A stretch of 21,617 nucleotides of DNA, from contig CAZOWW010000102.1 in assembly GCA_964583765.1 (NCBI GenBank), forward strand, positions 1-21,617. Direction: 5' to 3'. This document shows, one piece after another, positions 1 through 7,422 of this stretch. Source of the stretch: CAZOWW01 sp964583765 (GTDB taxonomy: Bacteria > Actinomycetota > Actinomycetes > Actinomycetales > Kineosporiaceae). The position numbers and the translations under genes are program-made. Under the pieces are notes generated by a model. That model was not told the DNA's origin and did no database searches. It saw nothing but the letters and a program-made list of their open reading frames with translations. Position 1 is the first letter of the stretch; each line of letters begins with the position of its first letter.

Positions 1-669
1 CACGCGTCCGGCCCGTAGCAGCAGGGCGTGCGTGAACCCGGGCGGGACCTCCTCGACGTGATGGGTGACCAGGACGAGCACCGGTGAGCGCTTGTCACCC
101 GCGAGTTCGGCCAGATCCCGCACGAGGGTCTCCCGGCCGCCGAGGTCCAGCCCGGCCGCGGGCTCGTCCAGGAGCACCAGCTCCGGGTCGGTCATCAGCG
201 ACCGGGCCAGCTGCACCCGCTTGCGCTCCCCCTCGCTGAGGGTGCCGAAGGTCCGGTCGGACAGGTGGTCCACGCCGAAGGCGCTCAGCAGGTCCCGCGA
301 GCGCCGGTGATCGAGCTCATCGTAGGACTCGCGCCACCGACCGGCCACGGCGTAGGCCGCGGTGAGGACGACGTCCGCGACCTTCTCCTGGGCAGGCAGG
401 CTCTCCGCGAACGCGGCGCTGGAGAGCCCGATCCGCGGCCGCAGGTCGAAGACGTCGACGGCGCCCAGTTGCTCGTCCAGGATCCGCACGATGCCCCGGG
501 TGGGGTGCAGGCGCGCGCCGGCGATCTGCAGCAGCGTCGTCTTGCCGGCACCGTTGGGCCCGAGCACCACCCAACGTTCGCCCTCGCGAACGGTCCAGGT
601 CACCTCATCGAGAAGCGTCCGGTCTTCGCGCACCACGGTGACCCCGACGAGGTCGAGCACGTCGCCCAT
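1..669 (-). CDS. ABC transporter ATP-binding protein (3' end outside window)
   Basis: ATP-hydrolysing subunit of an ABC system. Read from ATG at 669, the frame stays open for 223 codons and runs off the window start, so the C-terminus is missing. Visible motifs: Walker A GPNGAGKTT (residues 37-45), a signature loop with an LSEGERKRVQ core, Walker B LVLLDEPAAGLD and an H-loop histidine in VTHH. The signature has LSEGE where LSGGE is usual, a common variant. There is no membrane segment and no permease gene in view, so the substrate and any partner are unknown; it could be a soluble ModF-like ATPase. The start has no Shine-Dalgarno sequence but has a TAGGGT hexamer 7 nt upstream, suggesting leaderless translation. 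It diverges from the gene at 723. Family is certain, specific role is not. Confidence 0.93.
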   Translation of the reverse strand, partial: MGDVLDLVGVTVVREDRTLLDEVTWTVREGERWVVLGPNGAGKTTLLQIAGARLHPTRGIVRILDEQLGAVDVFDLRPRIGLSSAAFAESLPAQEKVADVVLTAAYAVAGRWRESYDELDHRRSRDLLSAFGVDHLSDRTFGTLSEGERKRVQLARSLMTDPELVLLDEPAAGLDLGGRETLVRDLAELAGDKRSPVLVLVTHHVEEVPPGFTHALLLRAGRV

Positions 670-722
670 GAGAACGACCCTAGGGCACAGGTGGGCATGA
701 GCGGCGACCTACCCTGGTTCTC
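670..722. promoter_or_regulatory. Compact divergent promoter region, apparently leaderless both ways
   Basis: This 53-bp gap carries a TANNNT -10-like hexamer exactly 7 nt before each start codon. On the reverse strand TAGGGT (677-682) precedes ATG at 669; on the forward strand TACCCT (710-715) precedes GTG at 723. Both are followed by GTTCTC immediately before the start codon, so the two ends form an imperfect inverted repeat. Neither start has a Shine-Dalgarno sequence, and neither side has a good -35 match. Leaderless transcription is inferred from the TANNNT-N7-RTG spacing known from actinobacteria. Confidence 0.5.
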
Positions 723-1688
723 GTGCTCGACCTGCCCCGCTCCGCACGCCTGGTCGCCTGGGCCGCCCAGGTCGGTGCCGGCGCGCCGATCCCGCCGGCC
801 CTGATCACCGCGGTGACCGGCACCGACGAGCCGCACACCGTCGCCCTGGCACCCGAGGGACCGTCCGAACTGCCCGAATCCCGGTCCGGAGCGGCTCAGG
901 GATCTCCGGCCGGAACGTTCCAGACACCCGCGAACGATCTGGGCACGCTGCTCGGGGCCTTGCGCGCGGATGGTTTCACCCATTTCCGACTGGTCCTTCC
1001 GGTGCCCGGGGACGTCGCAGGACTGCCCGGGCCGGCATCCTTCAACGCCGCCGCACTCGAGGCCGGCGAAGCCGTGGTGGCGCACCGTCCGGGGCCCTTC
1101 CCCGGGGGACCGTCGTCCGCGGCGGTGGCCGGGCCCGGCGCCCCGTTCGGCTGGGGGCTCGTGCCCGAGATCACCCGGTTCGGTTCCGCGCTCGAACCCG
1201 GCGCCCTGGTCTGCTGGTCCGTGCACCCGGTCGGGGAGCACCGGGTGCCCCGGTTCGCCGATCTCGGCGAGGCCGAGGAGCAGGTCGCCCTGGCGCTCCG
1301 CGAGGCCGCCGCGGAGCTGGCCGCCCTCGACGTGGCCCGGTGGCGGCCCGAGGCCGCCGAGCGCCTCGCGGACCTGCGCTCCGGCCAACTGCCTCGCTGG
1401 GCCCTGCCACCCGGCCTGCCCGGGCCCGTGGTGCGCCTGATCACCCAGGCCCTGCGTCTACGCGCCCTCGTGGCGCTCGCCGCCGAGGACGACGGTGGTG
1501 CCGTGGACGGACACGGCACCCGCCGTCGCCGGGAACTGCTGCGCGACCTCGACTCCGTCTGCCGGGCCGCGGTCGCCACCGCCCTCAGCGCGGCCGCGAC
1601 GACGGTGGACGGTGCGGCCCGCGACGGCTCCGGCCCGAGCGCGTCACGGCCCCGCCTCCGGACGGATCAGGACAGGGCCTCCCGGTAG
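723..1688 (+). CDS. Conserved hypothetical actinobacterial protein
   Basis: I do not recognise a named domain. The 321-residue product has strong third-position GC bias and no membrane segment or signal peptide. It is rich in Ala, Leu, Arg and Pro, with a low-complexity Pro/Gly/Ala stretch near residues 115-140. The middle contains readable folded-looking segments (GTLLGALRADGFTHFRLVLP, VCWSVHPVGEHRVPRFADLG), then Leu/Arg-rich helices and a disordered Arg/Ser tail. The GTG start is chosen because the product reads sensibly from there and a TACCCT hexamer sits 7 nt upstream; the ATG at 697 is in another frame. Its last 22 bp overlap the end of glgA on the opposite strand. Position beside the glycogen genes does not by itself assign a role. 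Confidence 0.78.
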   Translation: MLDLPRSARLVAWAAQVGAGAPIPPALITAVTGTDEPHTVALAPEGPSELPESRSGAAQGSPAGTFQTPANDLGTLLGALRADGFTHFRLVLPVPGDVAGLPGPASFNAAALEAGEAVVAHRPGPFPGGPSSAAVAGPGAPFGWGLVPEITRFGSALEPGALVCWSVHPVGEHRVPRFADLGEAEEQVALALREAAAELAALDVARWRPEAAERLADLRSGQLPRWALPPGLPGPVVRLITQALRLRALVALAAEDDGGAVDGHGTRRRRELLRDLDSVCRAAVATALSAAATTVDGAARDGSGPSASRPRLRTDQDRASR

Positions 1689-2851
1689 ACGTCGAGGGTG
1701 CGCTCGGCAATGGCCGCCCAGGAGAAGTGCTGTTCGGCCCGGACCCGCCCCGCCTTGCCCATGGCCTGGGCCCGGTCCGGGTCGCCGACCACCGCGGTCA
1801 GGGCCGCGGCCAGATCGGCGACGAAGACCTCGGGCTCCAGGGGTGTGCCGGTGCCGTCCTGCACCTGGGTCAGGGGCACCAGGCGCCCGGTGACGCCGTC
1901 CTGGACCACCTCGGGGATCCCGCCGGTGGCACTGCCGACGACCGCGGCCTCGCAGGCCATGGCCTCGAGGTTGACGATGCCCAGCGGCTCGTAGACCGAG
2001 GGGCAGACGAAGACCGTGGCGGCCGTGAGCACCGCCCGGAGCTGCTCCCGCGGCAGCATCCGCTCGATCCAGACCACCCCGCCCCGGCGCCGGTCCAGCC
2101 CTGCGACGAGTTCGCTCACCTCGGCGGCGATCTCCGGGGTGTCCGGGGCGCCGGCGCAGAGCACGAGCTGCACGCCCGCCGGCAGCCGCTCGGCCGCACG
2201 CAACAGGTACGGCAGGCCCTTCTGACGTGTGATCCTGCCCACGAAGACCACGCTCGGCCGGTCCGGGTCGATGCCCAGGGCCCGCACCGCGGCCGGGTCC
2301 TCACGCGGGGTCCACTCGGCCAGGTCGATCCCGTTGTGCACCACGTGGACCTTCGCGGGGTCCACGTCCGGATAGCAGCGCAGGATGTCCGCACGCATCC
2401 CGGCACTCACCGCGATCACCGCGGCGGCCCCGGCGTAGGCCTGGGCCTCCACCCAGGAGGAGACGACGTAGCCGCCGCCCAGCTGCTCGGCCTTCCACGG
2501 GCGCAGCGGCTCCAGGCTGTGCGCGGTCAGCACGTGGGGCGTCCCGTGGAGCATCCCGGCCAGGTGACCTGCGAAGTTGGCGTACCAGGTGTGGGAGTGC
2601 ACGACGTCGGCGCCCGCGCAGTCCGCGACCATGGCCAGGTTCACCCCGAGGGTGCGCAGGGCCGCGTTCTGCCCGGCGAGGAAGTCGGGGTCCGGGTAGC
2701 CACGGACCCCCGCCCTCTCGGGCAGGTCGCCGAAGGCCCGCACCCGCACGTCCGCGTGCGGGCGGAGCACGTCCGCCAGGTACTCCACATGCACCCCGGC
2801 GCCGCCGTAGACGTGCGGGGGGTACTCCCGGGTCAGGATGTCGATGCGCAC
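1667..2851 (-). CDS. glgA: Glycogen synthase, Corynebacterium family (GlgA/GlgM type)
   Basis: Retaining GT4 glycosyltransferase that uses ADP-glucose in the cytoplasm. The 394-residue product opens with the family's LTREYPPHVYGGAGVHV loop (7-23), has HSHTWYANFAGH (85-96) and TAHSLEPLRPWK (109-120) in the acceptor half, FVGRITRQKGLPYLL (203-217) at the start of the nucleotide domain, and the EPLGIVNLE E-x7-E motif (E288, E296). Length is normal. The mycobacterial orthologue (Rv1212c) makes maltose-1-phosphate and is called GlgM, so the true product here may be that rather than glycogen; sequence alone does not decide. Start is GTG at 2851 by alignment to the family N-terminus; an in-frame GTG at 2860 is an alternative. 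It is divergent from glgC, its ADP-glucose supplier, across a short gap interrupted by Ns. Confidence 0.95.
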   Translation of the reverse strand: MRIDILTREYPPHVYGGAGVHVEYLADVLRPHADVRVRAFGDLPERAGVRGYPDPDFLAGQNAALRTLGVNLAMVADCAGADVVHSHTWYANFAGHLAGMLHGTPHVLTAHSLEPLRPWKAEQLGGGYVVSSWVEAQAYAGAAAVIAVSAGMRADILRCYPDVDPAKVHVVHNGIDLAEWTPREDPAAVRALGIDPDRPSVVFVGRITRQKGLPYLLRAAERLPAGVQLVLCAGAPDTPEIAAEVSELVAGLDRRRGGVVWIERMLPREQLRAVLTAATVFVCPSVYEPLGIVNLEAMACEAAVVGSATGGIPEVVQDGVTGRLVPLTQVQDGTGTPLEPEVFVADLAAALTAVVGDPDRAQAMGKAGRVRAEQHFSWAAIAERTLDVYREALS

Positions 2852-2882
2852 ACGTGTCACCGTAGTGCGGGCCCCGGGCACC

Positions 2883-2892
2883 NNNNNNNNNN
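2883..2892. other. Assembly gap (10 N) in the glgA-glgC promoter region
   Basis: Ten undetermined bases lie between the start codons of two divergent genes. Only about 38 known bases remain here, too few to show promoters or ribosome sites for either gene. The known flanks are an inverted pair: GGCACC at 2877-2882 and GGTGCC at 2894-2899, so the gap sits in the loop of a potential hairpin. A fixed run of ten Ns usually marks a gap of unknown size, so the true spacing is probably different. Confidence 0.97.
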
Positions 2893-2899
2893 CGGTGCC

Positions 2900-4141
2900 A
2901 TGGGCAGTTCCAAGGTGATGGCCATCGTCCTCGCGGGGGGCGAGGGCAAGCGACTCATGCCACTGACCGCGGACCGGGCGAAACCAGCCGTTCCGTACGG
3001 AGGCGTGTACCGGCTCGTCGACTTCGCGCTGAGCAACCTGGTGAACGCCCGCTACCTGCGGATCATCGTGCTCACGCAGTACAAGTCGCACAGCCTGGAC
3101 CGGCACATCTCGGCCGGGTGGCGCATGTCCACGCTCCTGGGCAACTACATCGCGCCGGTGCCCGCACAGCAGCGGGTCGGTAAGCGCTGGTACCTGGGTA
3201 GTGCGGACGCGATCTTCCAGAGCCTGAACCTGTTGCGGGACGAGCGACCGGACATCGTCGTGGTCGTGGGCGCCGACCACGTCTACCGGATGGACTTCGG
3301 CCAGATGGTGCGCGCGCACGTCGACTCGGGCGCCCCCTGCACCGTCGCGGCCATCCGCCAGCCGATCTCCCTGGCCGACCAGTTCGGGGTGATCCAGACC
3401 GAGACCCACGACAAGGCCCGGATCTCCCAGTTCCTGGAGAAGCCCACCCATCCCCTCGGCCTAGCCGACGCGCCCGACCAGGTGCTCGCCTCCATGGGCA
3501 ACTACGTCTTCGACGCGGACGCCCTCATCGATGCCGTGACCCGGGACGCCGACCGGCCGGACTCCCGCCACGACATGGGCGGCGACATCGTCCCCGACTT
3601 CGTGGCCCGCGGGGAGGCCGCGGTCTACGACTTCCGCGACAACGAGGTGCCCGGCTCCACCGACCGCGACCGCGACTACTGGCGCGACGTGGGGACCCTG
3701 GACGCCTACTTCGAGGCGCAGATCGACCTCGTCTCGGTGCACCCCGTGTTCAACCTGTACAACTACGAGTGGCCGATGTACACCCACCTGGGCCCGTGGC
3801 CGCCGGCGAAGTTCGTGCACGGCTGGCACGGTCGGATCGGGCACGCGGTGAACTCGATCGTCTCGCCCGGTTGCGTGGTCTCCGGGGCGCTCGTGGAGAA
3901 CTCGGTGCTGTCCCCCAACGCCCAGGTGCACTCGTGGGCGACCGTCAGTGACAGCGTGCTCATGGACAACGTGGACGTCGGGCGGCACGCCGTGGTGCGC
4001 CGCGCGATCCTGGACAAGAATGTCATCGTGCCCGAGGGCGCCCGGATCGGCATGGATCCCCAGGAAGACCGCAACCGTGGCTTCACGGTGACCGAGAGCG
4101 GCATCACGGTCGTCGGAAAGGGGCAGGTCGTCCCGGTCTAG
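2900..4141 (+). CDS. glgC: Glucose-1-phosphate adenylyltransferase (ADP-glucose pyrophosphorylase)
   Basis: Catalyses ATP + glucose-1-phosphate to ADP-glucose + PPi, the committed step of bacterial glycogen synthesis, normally as an allosteric homotetramer. The 413-residue product shows the nucleotidyltransferase loop VLAGGEGKRLMPLT (10-23), the AKPAVPYGG segment, GSADAIFQ (100-107), VVGADHVYRMDFG (122-134) and the sugar-phosphate motif FLEKP (178-182). The C-terminal half carries hexapeptide-like repeats of a left-handed beta helix (GHAVNSIVSPGCVVSGALVE and following). Length is normal. ATG at 2900 gives the usual short N-terminus before the first strand; its upstream sequence is cut by the N gap, so no ribosome site can be judged. 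Divergent partner: glgA. Confidence 0.97.
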   Translation: MGSSKVMAIVLAGGEGKRLMPLTADRAKPAVPYGGVYRLVDFALSNLVNARYLRIIVLTQYKSHSLDRHISAGWRMSTLLGNYIAPVPAQQRVGKRWYLGSADAIFQSLNLLRDERPDIVVVVGADHVYRMDFGQMVRAHVDSGAPCTVAAIRQPISLADQFGVIQTETHDKARISQFLEKPTHPLGLADAPDQVLASMGNYVFDADALIDAVTRDADRPDSRHDMGGDIVPDFVARGEAAVYDFRDNEVPGSTDRDRDYWRDVGTLDAYFEAQIDLVSVHPVFNLYNYEWPMYTHLGPWPPAKFVHGWHGRIGHAVNSIVSPGCVVSGALVENSVLSPNAQVHSWATVSDSVLMDNVDVGRHAVVRRAILDKNVIVPEGARIGMDPQEDRNRGFTVTESGITVVGKGQVVPV

Positions 4142-4217
4142 GCCCGTCGACCGACCGAACTCGCCGGCCCGTCCCACCGCCCGGCAAGGGCACCACCCAC
4201 GAGCGCAAGGAGAGCGT

Positions 4218-4997
4218 GTGTCCCACCCGATCCGGATCGGTGTCCAGATCCAGCCCCAGCACGCCGACTACCCCGCCATCCGCCGTGCGGTGGCCGCCGC
4301 CGAGGAGGCCGGGGTGGACGTCGTCTTCAACTGGGATCACTTCTTCCCGCTCTTCGGCGAGCCCGACGGTCAGCACTTCGAGTGCTGGACGATGCTCGGC
4401 GCCTGGGCGGAGGCGACCTCCCGGGTCGAGATCGGTGCCCTGGTCACCTGCAACAGCTACCGCAACCCCGAACTGCTCGCGGACATGGCCCGCACCGTCG
4501 ACCACATCAGTGGCGGCCGGCTGATCCTGGGCATCGGGGCCGGCTGGTTCGAGCGCGACTACACCGAGTACGGCTACGACTTCGGCACCGCCGGGAGCCG
4601 CCTCACCGACCTGGAGCAGGCGCTGCCGAGGATCGAGTCCCGGTGGGCCCGGCTCAACCCGGCACCGACCCGGAAGATCCCGATCCTCATCGGCGGTGGC
4701 GGCGAGAAGCGCACCCTGCGCTACACCGCGCGGCACGCCGACATCTGGCACGGCTTCGGGGCACCGGACGAGCTCGCGCGCAAGCACCAGATCCTCGACG
4801 ACTGGGCGCGGACCGAGGGCCGTGACCCCGCCCTCATCGAGCGTTCCGCCGGGGCCGGGGGCAGCCCCGAGCAGGTGGGCGACGCTCTGCTCGCCGCCGG
4901 GACCACGCTCGTCACCATCGGCATGGACGGCCCGGACTACGACCTGTCCCCGGTCAAGGACTGGCTCGCCTGGCGCGACGAGATCAACGCCCGCTGA
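4218..4997 (+). CDS. LLM class F420-dependent oxidoreductase
   Basis: Luciferase-like TIM-barrel oxidoreductase of the group that uses reduced F420 (Rv1855c-like family, TIGR03560); substrate unknown. The 259-residue product begins with IRIGVQIQPQHADYP, then AEEAGVDVVFNWDHFFPLFG (residues 28-47), where WDHFFP is typical of the group, followed by VEIGALVTCNSYRNPELLA (70-88), GRLILGIGAGWFERDYTEYG (100-119) and the IPILIGGGGEKRTLR phosphate/cofactor region (154-168). Length is slightly short of many relatives, which run nearer 300 residues. GTG at 4218 is supported by AAGGAG at 4207-4212 with 5-nt spacing. It lies 76 bp after glgC and may be cotranscribed with it, but is closed by its own hairpin terminator. 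Family is clear; F420 rather than FMN use is inferred from the family. Confidence 0.9.
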   Translation: MSHPIRIGVQIQPQHADYPAIRRAVAAAEEAGVDVVFNWDHFFPLFGEPDGQHFECWTMLGAWAEATSRVEIGALVTCNSYRNPELLADMARTVDHISGGRLILGIGAGWFERDYTEYGYDFGTAGSRLTDLEQALPRIESRWARLNPAPTRKIPILIGGGGEKRTLRYTARHADIWHGFGAPDELARKHQILDDWARTEGRDPALIERSAGAGGSPEQVGDALLAAGTTLVTIGMDGPDYDLSPVKDWLAWRDEINAR

Positions 4998-5006
4998 GAC
5001 CCCGCG

Positions 5007-5040
5007 CCGCTGGGGGCCCGCACCGACAGGCCCCCAGCGG
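5007..5040 (+). terminator. Strong hairpin terminator after the LLM oxidoreductase
   Basis: A perfect 12-bp stem, CCGCTGGGGGCC (5007-5018) and GGCCCCCAGCGG (5029-5040), with a 10-nt loop, begins 9 nt after the stop codon. No T-run follows, which is common for intrinsic-type terminators in GC-rich actinobacteria. Confidence 0.8.
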
Positions 5041-5053
5041 AGGTGCGGCAAGG

Positions 5054-5173
5054 ACACCGGTTCGTTCTCCCGACGGCGTGCCAGGTGGTTCGCTCACCGA
5101 GGTGCCGGGTGGTTCTTCCATCGAGGTGCCGGGCCGTGAACCGCCGGGGCGCCATGTCGTTTTCCCGCCAGCG
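5054..5173. repeat. Degenerate tandem array, about five 24-bp units
   Basis: Five back-to-back 24-nt units can be laid out at 5054-5077, 5078-5101, 5102-5125, 5126-5149 and 5150-5173. The two central units are the closest pair; both carry a GTGCC-R-GGTGGTTC core and end in CGAG. Units 1 and 5 keep CC-R-G/T...GTT(C/T)TCCC; unit 4 is the most decayed. The unit length is a multiple of three, so it yields a spurious repeat peptide on the reverse strand. The array fills the space between the terminator and the ada-alkA start and could be a dispersed repeat family or a regulatory array. Confidence 0.7.
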
Positions 5174-5203
5174 GGCCCGAGCCACCCGCGACATGATGCT
5201 GGA

Positions 5204-6826
5204 GTGTCCTTCGCACCCGAGCAATGGCTGCGGGCCGTGGCCTCCCGGGACGCCCGGTTCGACGGGTGGTTCGTCACCGGCGTCGTCACGACCGGCATCT
5301 ACTGCCGCGCGAGCTGCCCGGCGCTGACCGCGCGACCCGAGAACATCCGTTTCTTCCCCGGACCTGCCGCGGCGCAGGCCGCCGGGTTCCGTGCGTGCAA
5401 GCGGTGCCGCCCGGACGCCGCCCCCGGCTCCCCCGAGTGGGACCACCGCTCGGACGTCGTGGCCCGGGCGATGCGCCTCATCGCCGACGGAGTCGTGGAC
5501 CGGGACGGCGTGCCCGGACTGGCAGGCCGCCTCGGCTACAGCGTGCGCCAACTCGAACGCCACCTGTCCGTCGAACTCGGCGCCGGCCCGCTCGCACTGG
5601 CGCGCGCGCACCGCGCCCAGACCGCCCGGCTGCTGCTGGAGACCACCGATCTGCCCGTCGCCGACGTCGCTCTGGCCGCCGGGTTCGCCAGCCTGCGCCA
5701 GTTCAACGACACCGTCCGCGCCGTCTTCGCCGCCACCCCCACCGCGCTGCGGACGCAGGCCCACGGCAGGGCGGCCCCCGCCCTGCCCGGCGCGGTGCAG
5801 CTGCGGCTGCCCTTCCGGGCACCGCTGTGCCCGGACAACCTCTTCGGGCACCTGATCGCCACGGCGGTGCCCGGGGTCGAGGAGTGGCGGGACGGCAGCT
5901 ACCGGCGCACGCTGCGGCTCCCCCACGGCCCAGGAGTCGTCGCCCTCACCCCGGGGGCCGAGCAGATCGGCTGCCGACTGCACCTGCAGGACCTGCGTGA
6001 CCTGGGCACGGCGATCACCCGCTGCCGCCGGCTGCTCGACCTCGACGCCGATCCGCAGGCGGTGGCCCGGGATCTGGGCGGGGATCCTGTGCTCGCGACC
6101 CTGGTCGCCCGGGCCCCCGGACGGCGGGTACCCCGCACCGTGGACGCCCGCGAGTTCGCCCTGCGCGCGGTACTCGGCCAGCAGGTCTCCACCGCCGCCG
6201 CCCGGACCCACGCCGCCCGGCTCGTGCAGTCGCACGGGGAACCGCTCACCGACTCCGAGGGAGGCCTCACCCACCTCTTCCCCGAACCCGCCGTCCTGGC
6301 CGGCCTCGATCCGGCGCAGCTCGCACTCCCCGAGGCCCGCCGCCGCGCGGTGCTCGGACTCGTCACGGCGTTCGCCGAGGACGTGGTCGACCTCAGTGCC
6401 GGCTGCGACCGCGACGAGGCCCGACGACAGCTCGCCACCCTGCCCGGTCTGGGCCCCTGGACGATCGAGTCGATCGCCATGCGCGCGCTCGGCGACCCGG
6501 ACGCCTTCCTGCCCGGGGACCTGGGAGTACGCCGCGCGGCCGCCGCCCTCGGCCTGCCGGAGACCCCGCGCCTCCTCGAGCGCCGTGCCGAGGGCTGGCG
6601 CCCGTGGCGGGCCTACGCCGTCCAGTACCTGTGGGCGAGCGAGGCGCACGCCGCCACCCGTATCCCGGACCAGGACGTAGGACTCCCCCTGTCACGCTCA
6701 CCGTCCCCGGCACTGTCACCGGTGCCGTCATCAATGCCGTCACCGTCACCCTCATCGACACCCTCACCTGCGACGTCACCCGCGGGTTTCCTCTGTTCCG
6801 TCACCTCCCCGGAGGCCTCACGATGA
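5204..6826 (+). CDS. Ada-like/AlkA fusion: methyl-phosphotriester sensor, AraC HTH and 3-methyladenine glycosylase
   Basis: Adaptive-response repair protein. Residues 1-71 form the Ada zinc domain with ligands C34, C38, C65 and C68 (GIYCRASCPA, RACKRCRPD); C34 matches the Ada methyl acceptor. Residues 80-185 are an AraC-type HTH (VPGLAGRLGYSVRQLERHL, PVADVALAAGFASLRQFNDT). Residues 195-490 are AlkA: the N-terminal domain, then helix-hairpin-helix LPGLGPWT (413-420), catalytic Asp439 in FLPGDLGVR, and WRPWRAYAVQYLW. An unusual Ser/Pro tail of about 45 residues follows (SPSPALSPVPSSMPSPSPSS). It removes N-alkylated purines and probably activates transcription when methylated. GTG at 5204 places the N-terminus as in the family; there is no usable Shine-Dalgarno sequence, but CATGAT lies 6 nt upstream, so it may be leaderless. 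The stop overlaps the ogt start by 4 bp. Confidence 0.93.
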   Translation: MSFAPEQWLRAVASRDARFDGWFVTGVVTTGIYCRASCPALTARPENIRFFPGPAAAQAAGFRACKRCRPDAAPGSPEWDHRSDVVARAMRLIADGVVDRDGVPGLAGRLGYSVRQLERHLSVELGAGPLALARAHRAQTARLLLETTDLPVADVALAAGFASLRQFNDTVRAVFAATPTALRTQAHGRAAPALPGAVQLRLPFRAPLCPDNLFGHLIATAVPGVEEWRDGSYRRTLRLPHGPGVVALTPGAEQIGCRLHLQDLRDLGTAITRCRRLLDLDADPQAVARDLGGDPVLATLVARAPGRRVPRTVDAREFALRAVLGQQVSTAAARTHAARLVQSHGEPLTDSEGGLTHLFPEPAVLAGLDPAQLALPEARRRAVLGLVTAFAEDVVDLSAGCDRDEARRQLATLPGLGPWTIESIAMRALGDPDAFLPGDLGVRRAAAALGLPETPRLLERRAEGWRPWRAYAVQYLWASEAHAATRIPDQDVGLPLSRSPSPALSPVPSSMPSPSPSSTPSPATSPAGFLCSVTSPEASR

Positions 6827-7422
6827 CTCTGCAGCTCGGGCGTCCCGCGCCCGCGACCCTGGTCCTGGACAGCCCCGTCGGACCACTCACCCTGCGCGCC
6901 GAGGACGGCTTCCTGGTCGGCCTGCGCTTCCCGGACTGGGGCAACAATTCCGGAGGGGCACGCGCCGTCCCCGACGACCCCATGGGCGGGGCGAGCCCGC
7001 CGGACGGCCCCGTGGACGGGGCGAGCACCCCCACCGATGGTGATCCCGATGCGGGGACCTCCGCCGACCGGGCCGTGCTCGCCGAGGCCCGCGCGCAGCT
7101 GACGGCCTACTTCGAGCACCGGCTCACCCGCTTCGATCTGCCGCTGCGGCTGGACGGCACGACCTTCCAGCGCCAGGTGTGGCAGGCGCTGCAGGAGATC
7201 CCCTACGGCGAGACCGTCTCGTACGGTTGGGTCGCCCACCGGGTGGGCCAGCCCACCGCGGCGAGGGCGGTGGGGCTCGCCAACGGACGCAATCCGGTCG
7301 CCGTCGTGGTGCCCTGCCACCGGGTGATCGGGGCGAGCGGGCGGCTCACCGGCTACGGCGGCGGGCTGGACCGCAAGGAACACCTGCTCGCGCTGGAGCG
7401 GACGGCGGCCGTGCTGTTCTGA
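6823..7422 (+). CDS. ogt: Methylated-DNA--[protein]-cysteine S-methyltransferase
   Basis: Suicide repair enzyme that takes the alkyl group from O6-alkylguanine (and O4-alkylthymine) onto its own cysteine. In the 199-residue product the active site is PCHRVIGASGRLTGYGGGLD with Cys165. The DNA-binding region FQRQVWQALQEIPYGETVSY (115-134) and AARAVGLANGRNP, with the arginine finger at R148, are intact. The N-terminal domain (10-37) is joined by an extended Gly/Asp/Pro linker (about 40-82) that contains a 10-residue duplication. ATG at 6823 overlaps the stop of the Ada-AlkA gene as ATGA and has GGAGG at 6811-6815 with 7-nt spacing, so the two genes are an operon with probable translational coupling. 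The genes complement each other: base excision plus direct reversal of alkylation. Confidence 0.95.
   Translation: MTLQLGRPAPATLVLDSPVGPLTLRAEDGFLVGLRFPDWGNNSGGARAVPDDPMGGASPPDGPVDGASTPTDGDPDAGTSADRAVLAEARAQLTAYFEHRLTRFDLPLRLDGTTFQRQVWQALQEIPYGETVSYGWVAHRVGQPTAARAVGLANGRNPVAVVVPCHRVIGASGRLTGYGGGLDRKEHLLALERTAAVLF
6973..7032 (+). repeat. 30-bp tandem duplication inside the ogt linker
   Basis: Two adjacent 30-nt units (6973-7002 and 7003-7032) encode DDPMGGASPP and DGPVDGASTP (residues 51-70). They stay in frame and lie in a low-complexity linker away from the active site. Confidence 0.75.

Noticed and set aside
1340..2899. N-terminal extension of glgC by several hundred codons in the same frame.
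   Set aside because: It runs antisense through glgA and across the N gap; the family N-terminus begins at the ATG at 2900.
4164..4190. GCCGG...CCGGC hairpin after glgC as a terminator.
   Set aside because: Only 5 bp of stem with a 13-nt loop; too weak, so readthrough into the LLM oxidoreductase gene remains possible.
4937..6649. Long reverse-strand reading frame opposite the Ada-AlkA gene with a repeat peptide containing RHLDGRTTRHLGERTTWH.
   Set aside because: It is antisense to a gene with intact catalytic motifs, and the repeat peptide is the translation of the 24-bp array; a typical spurious frame of GC-rich DNA.
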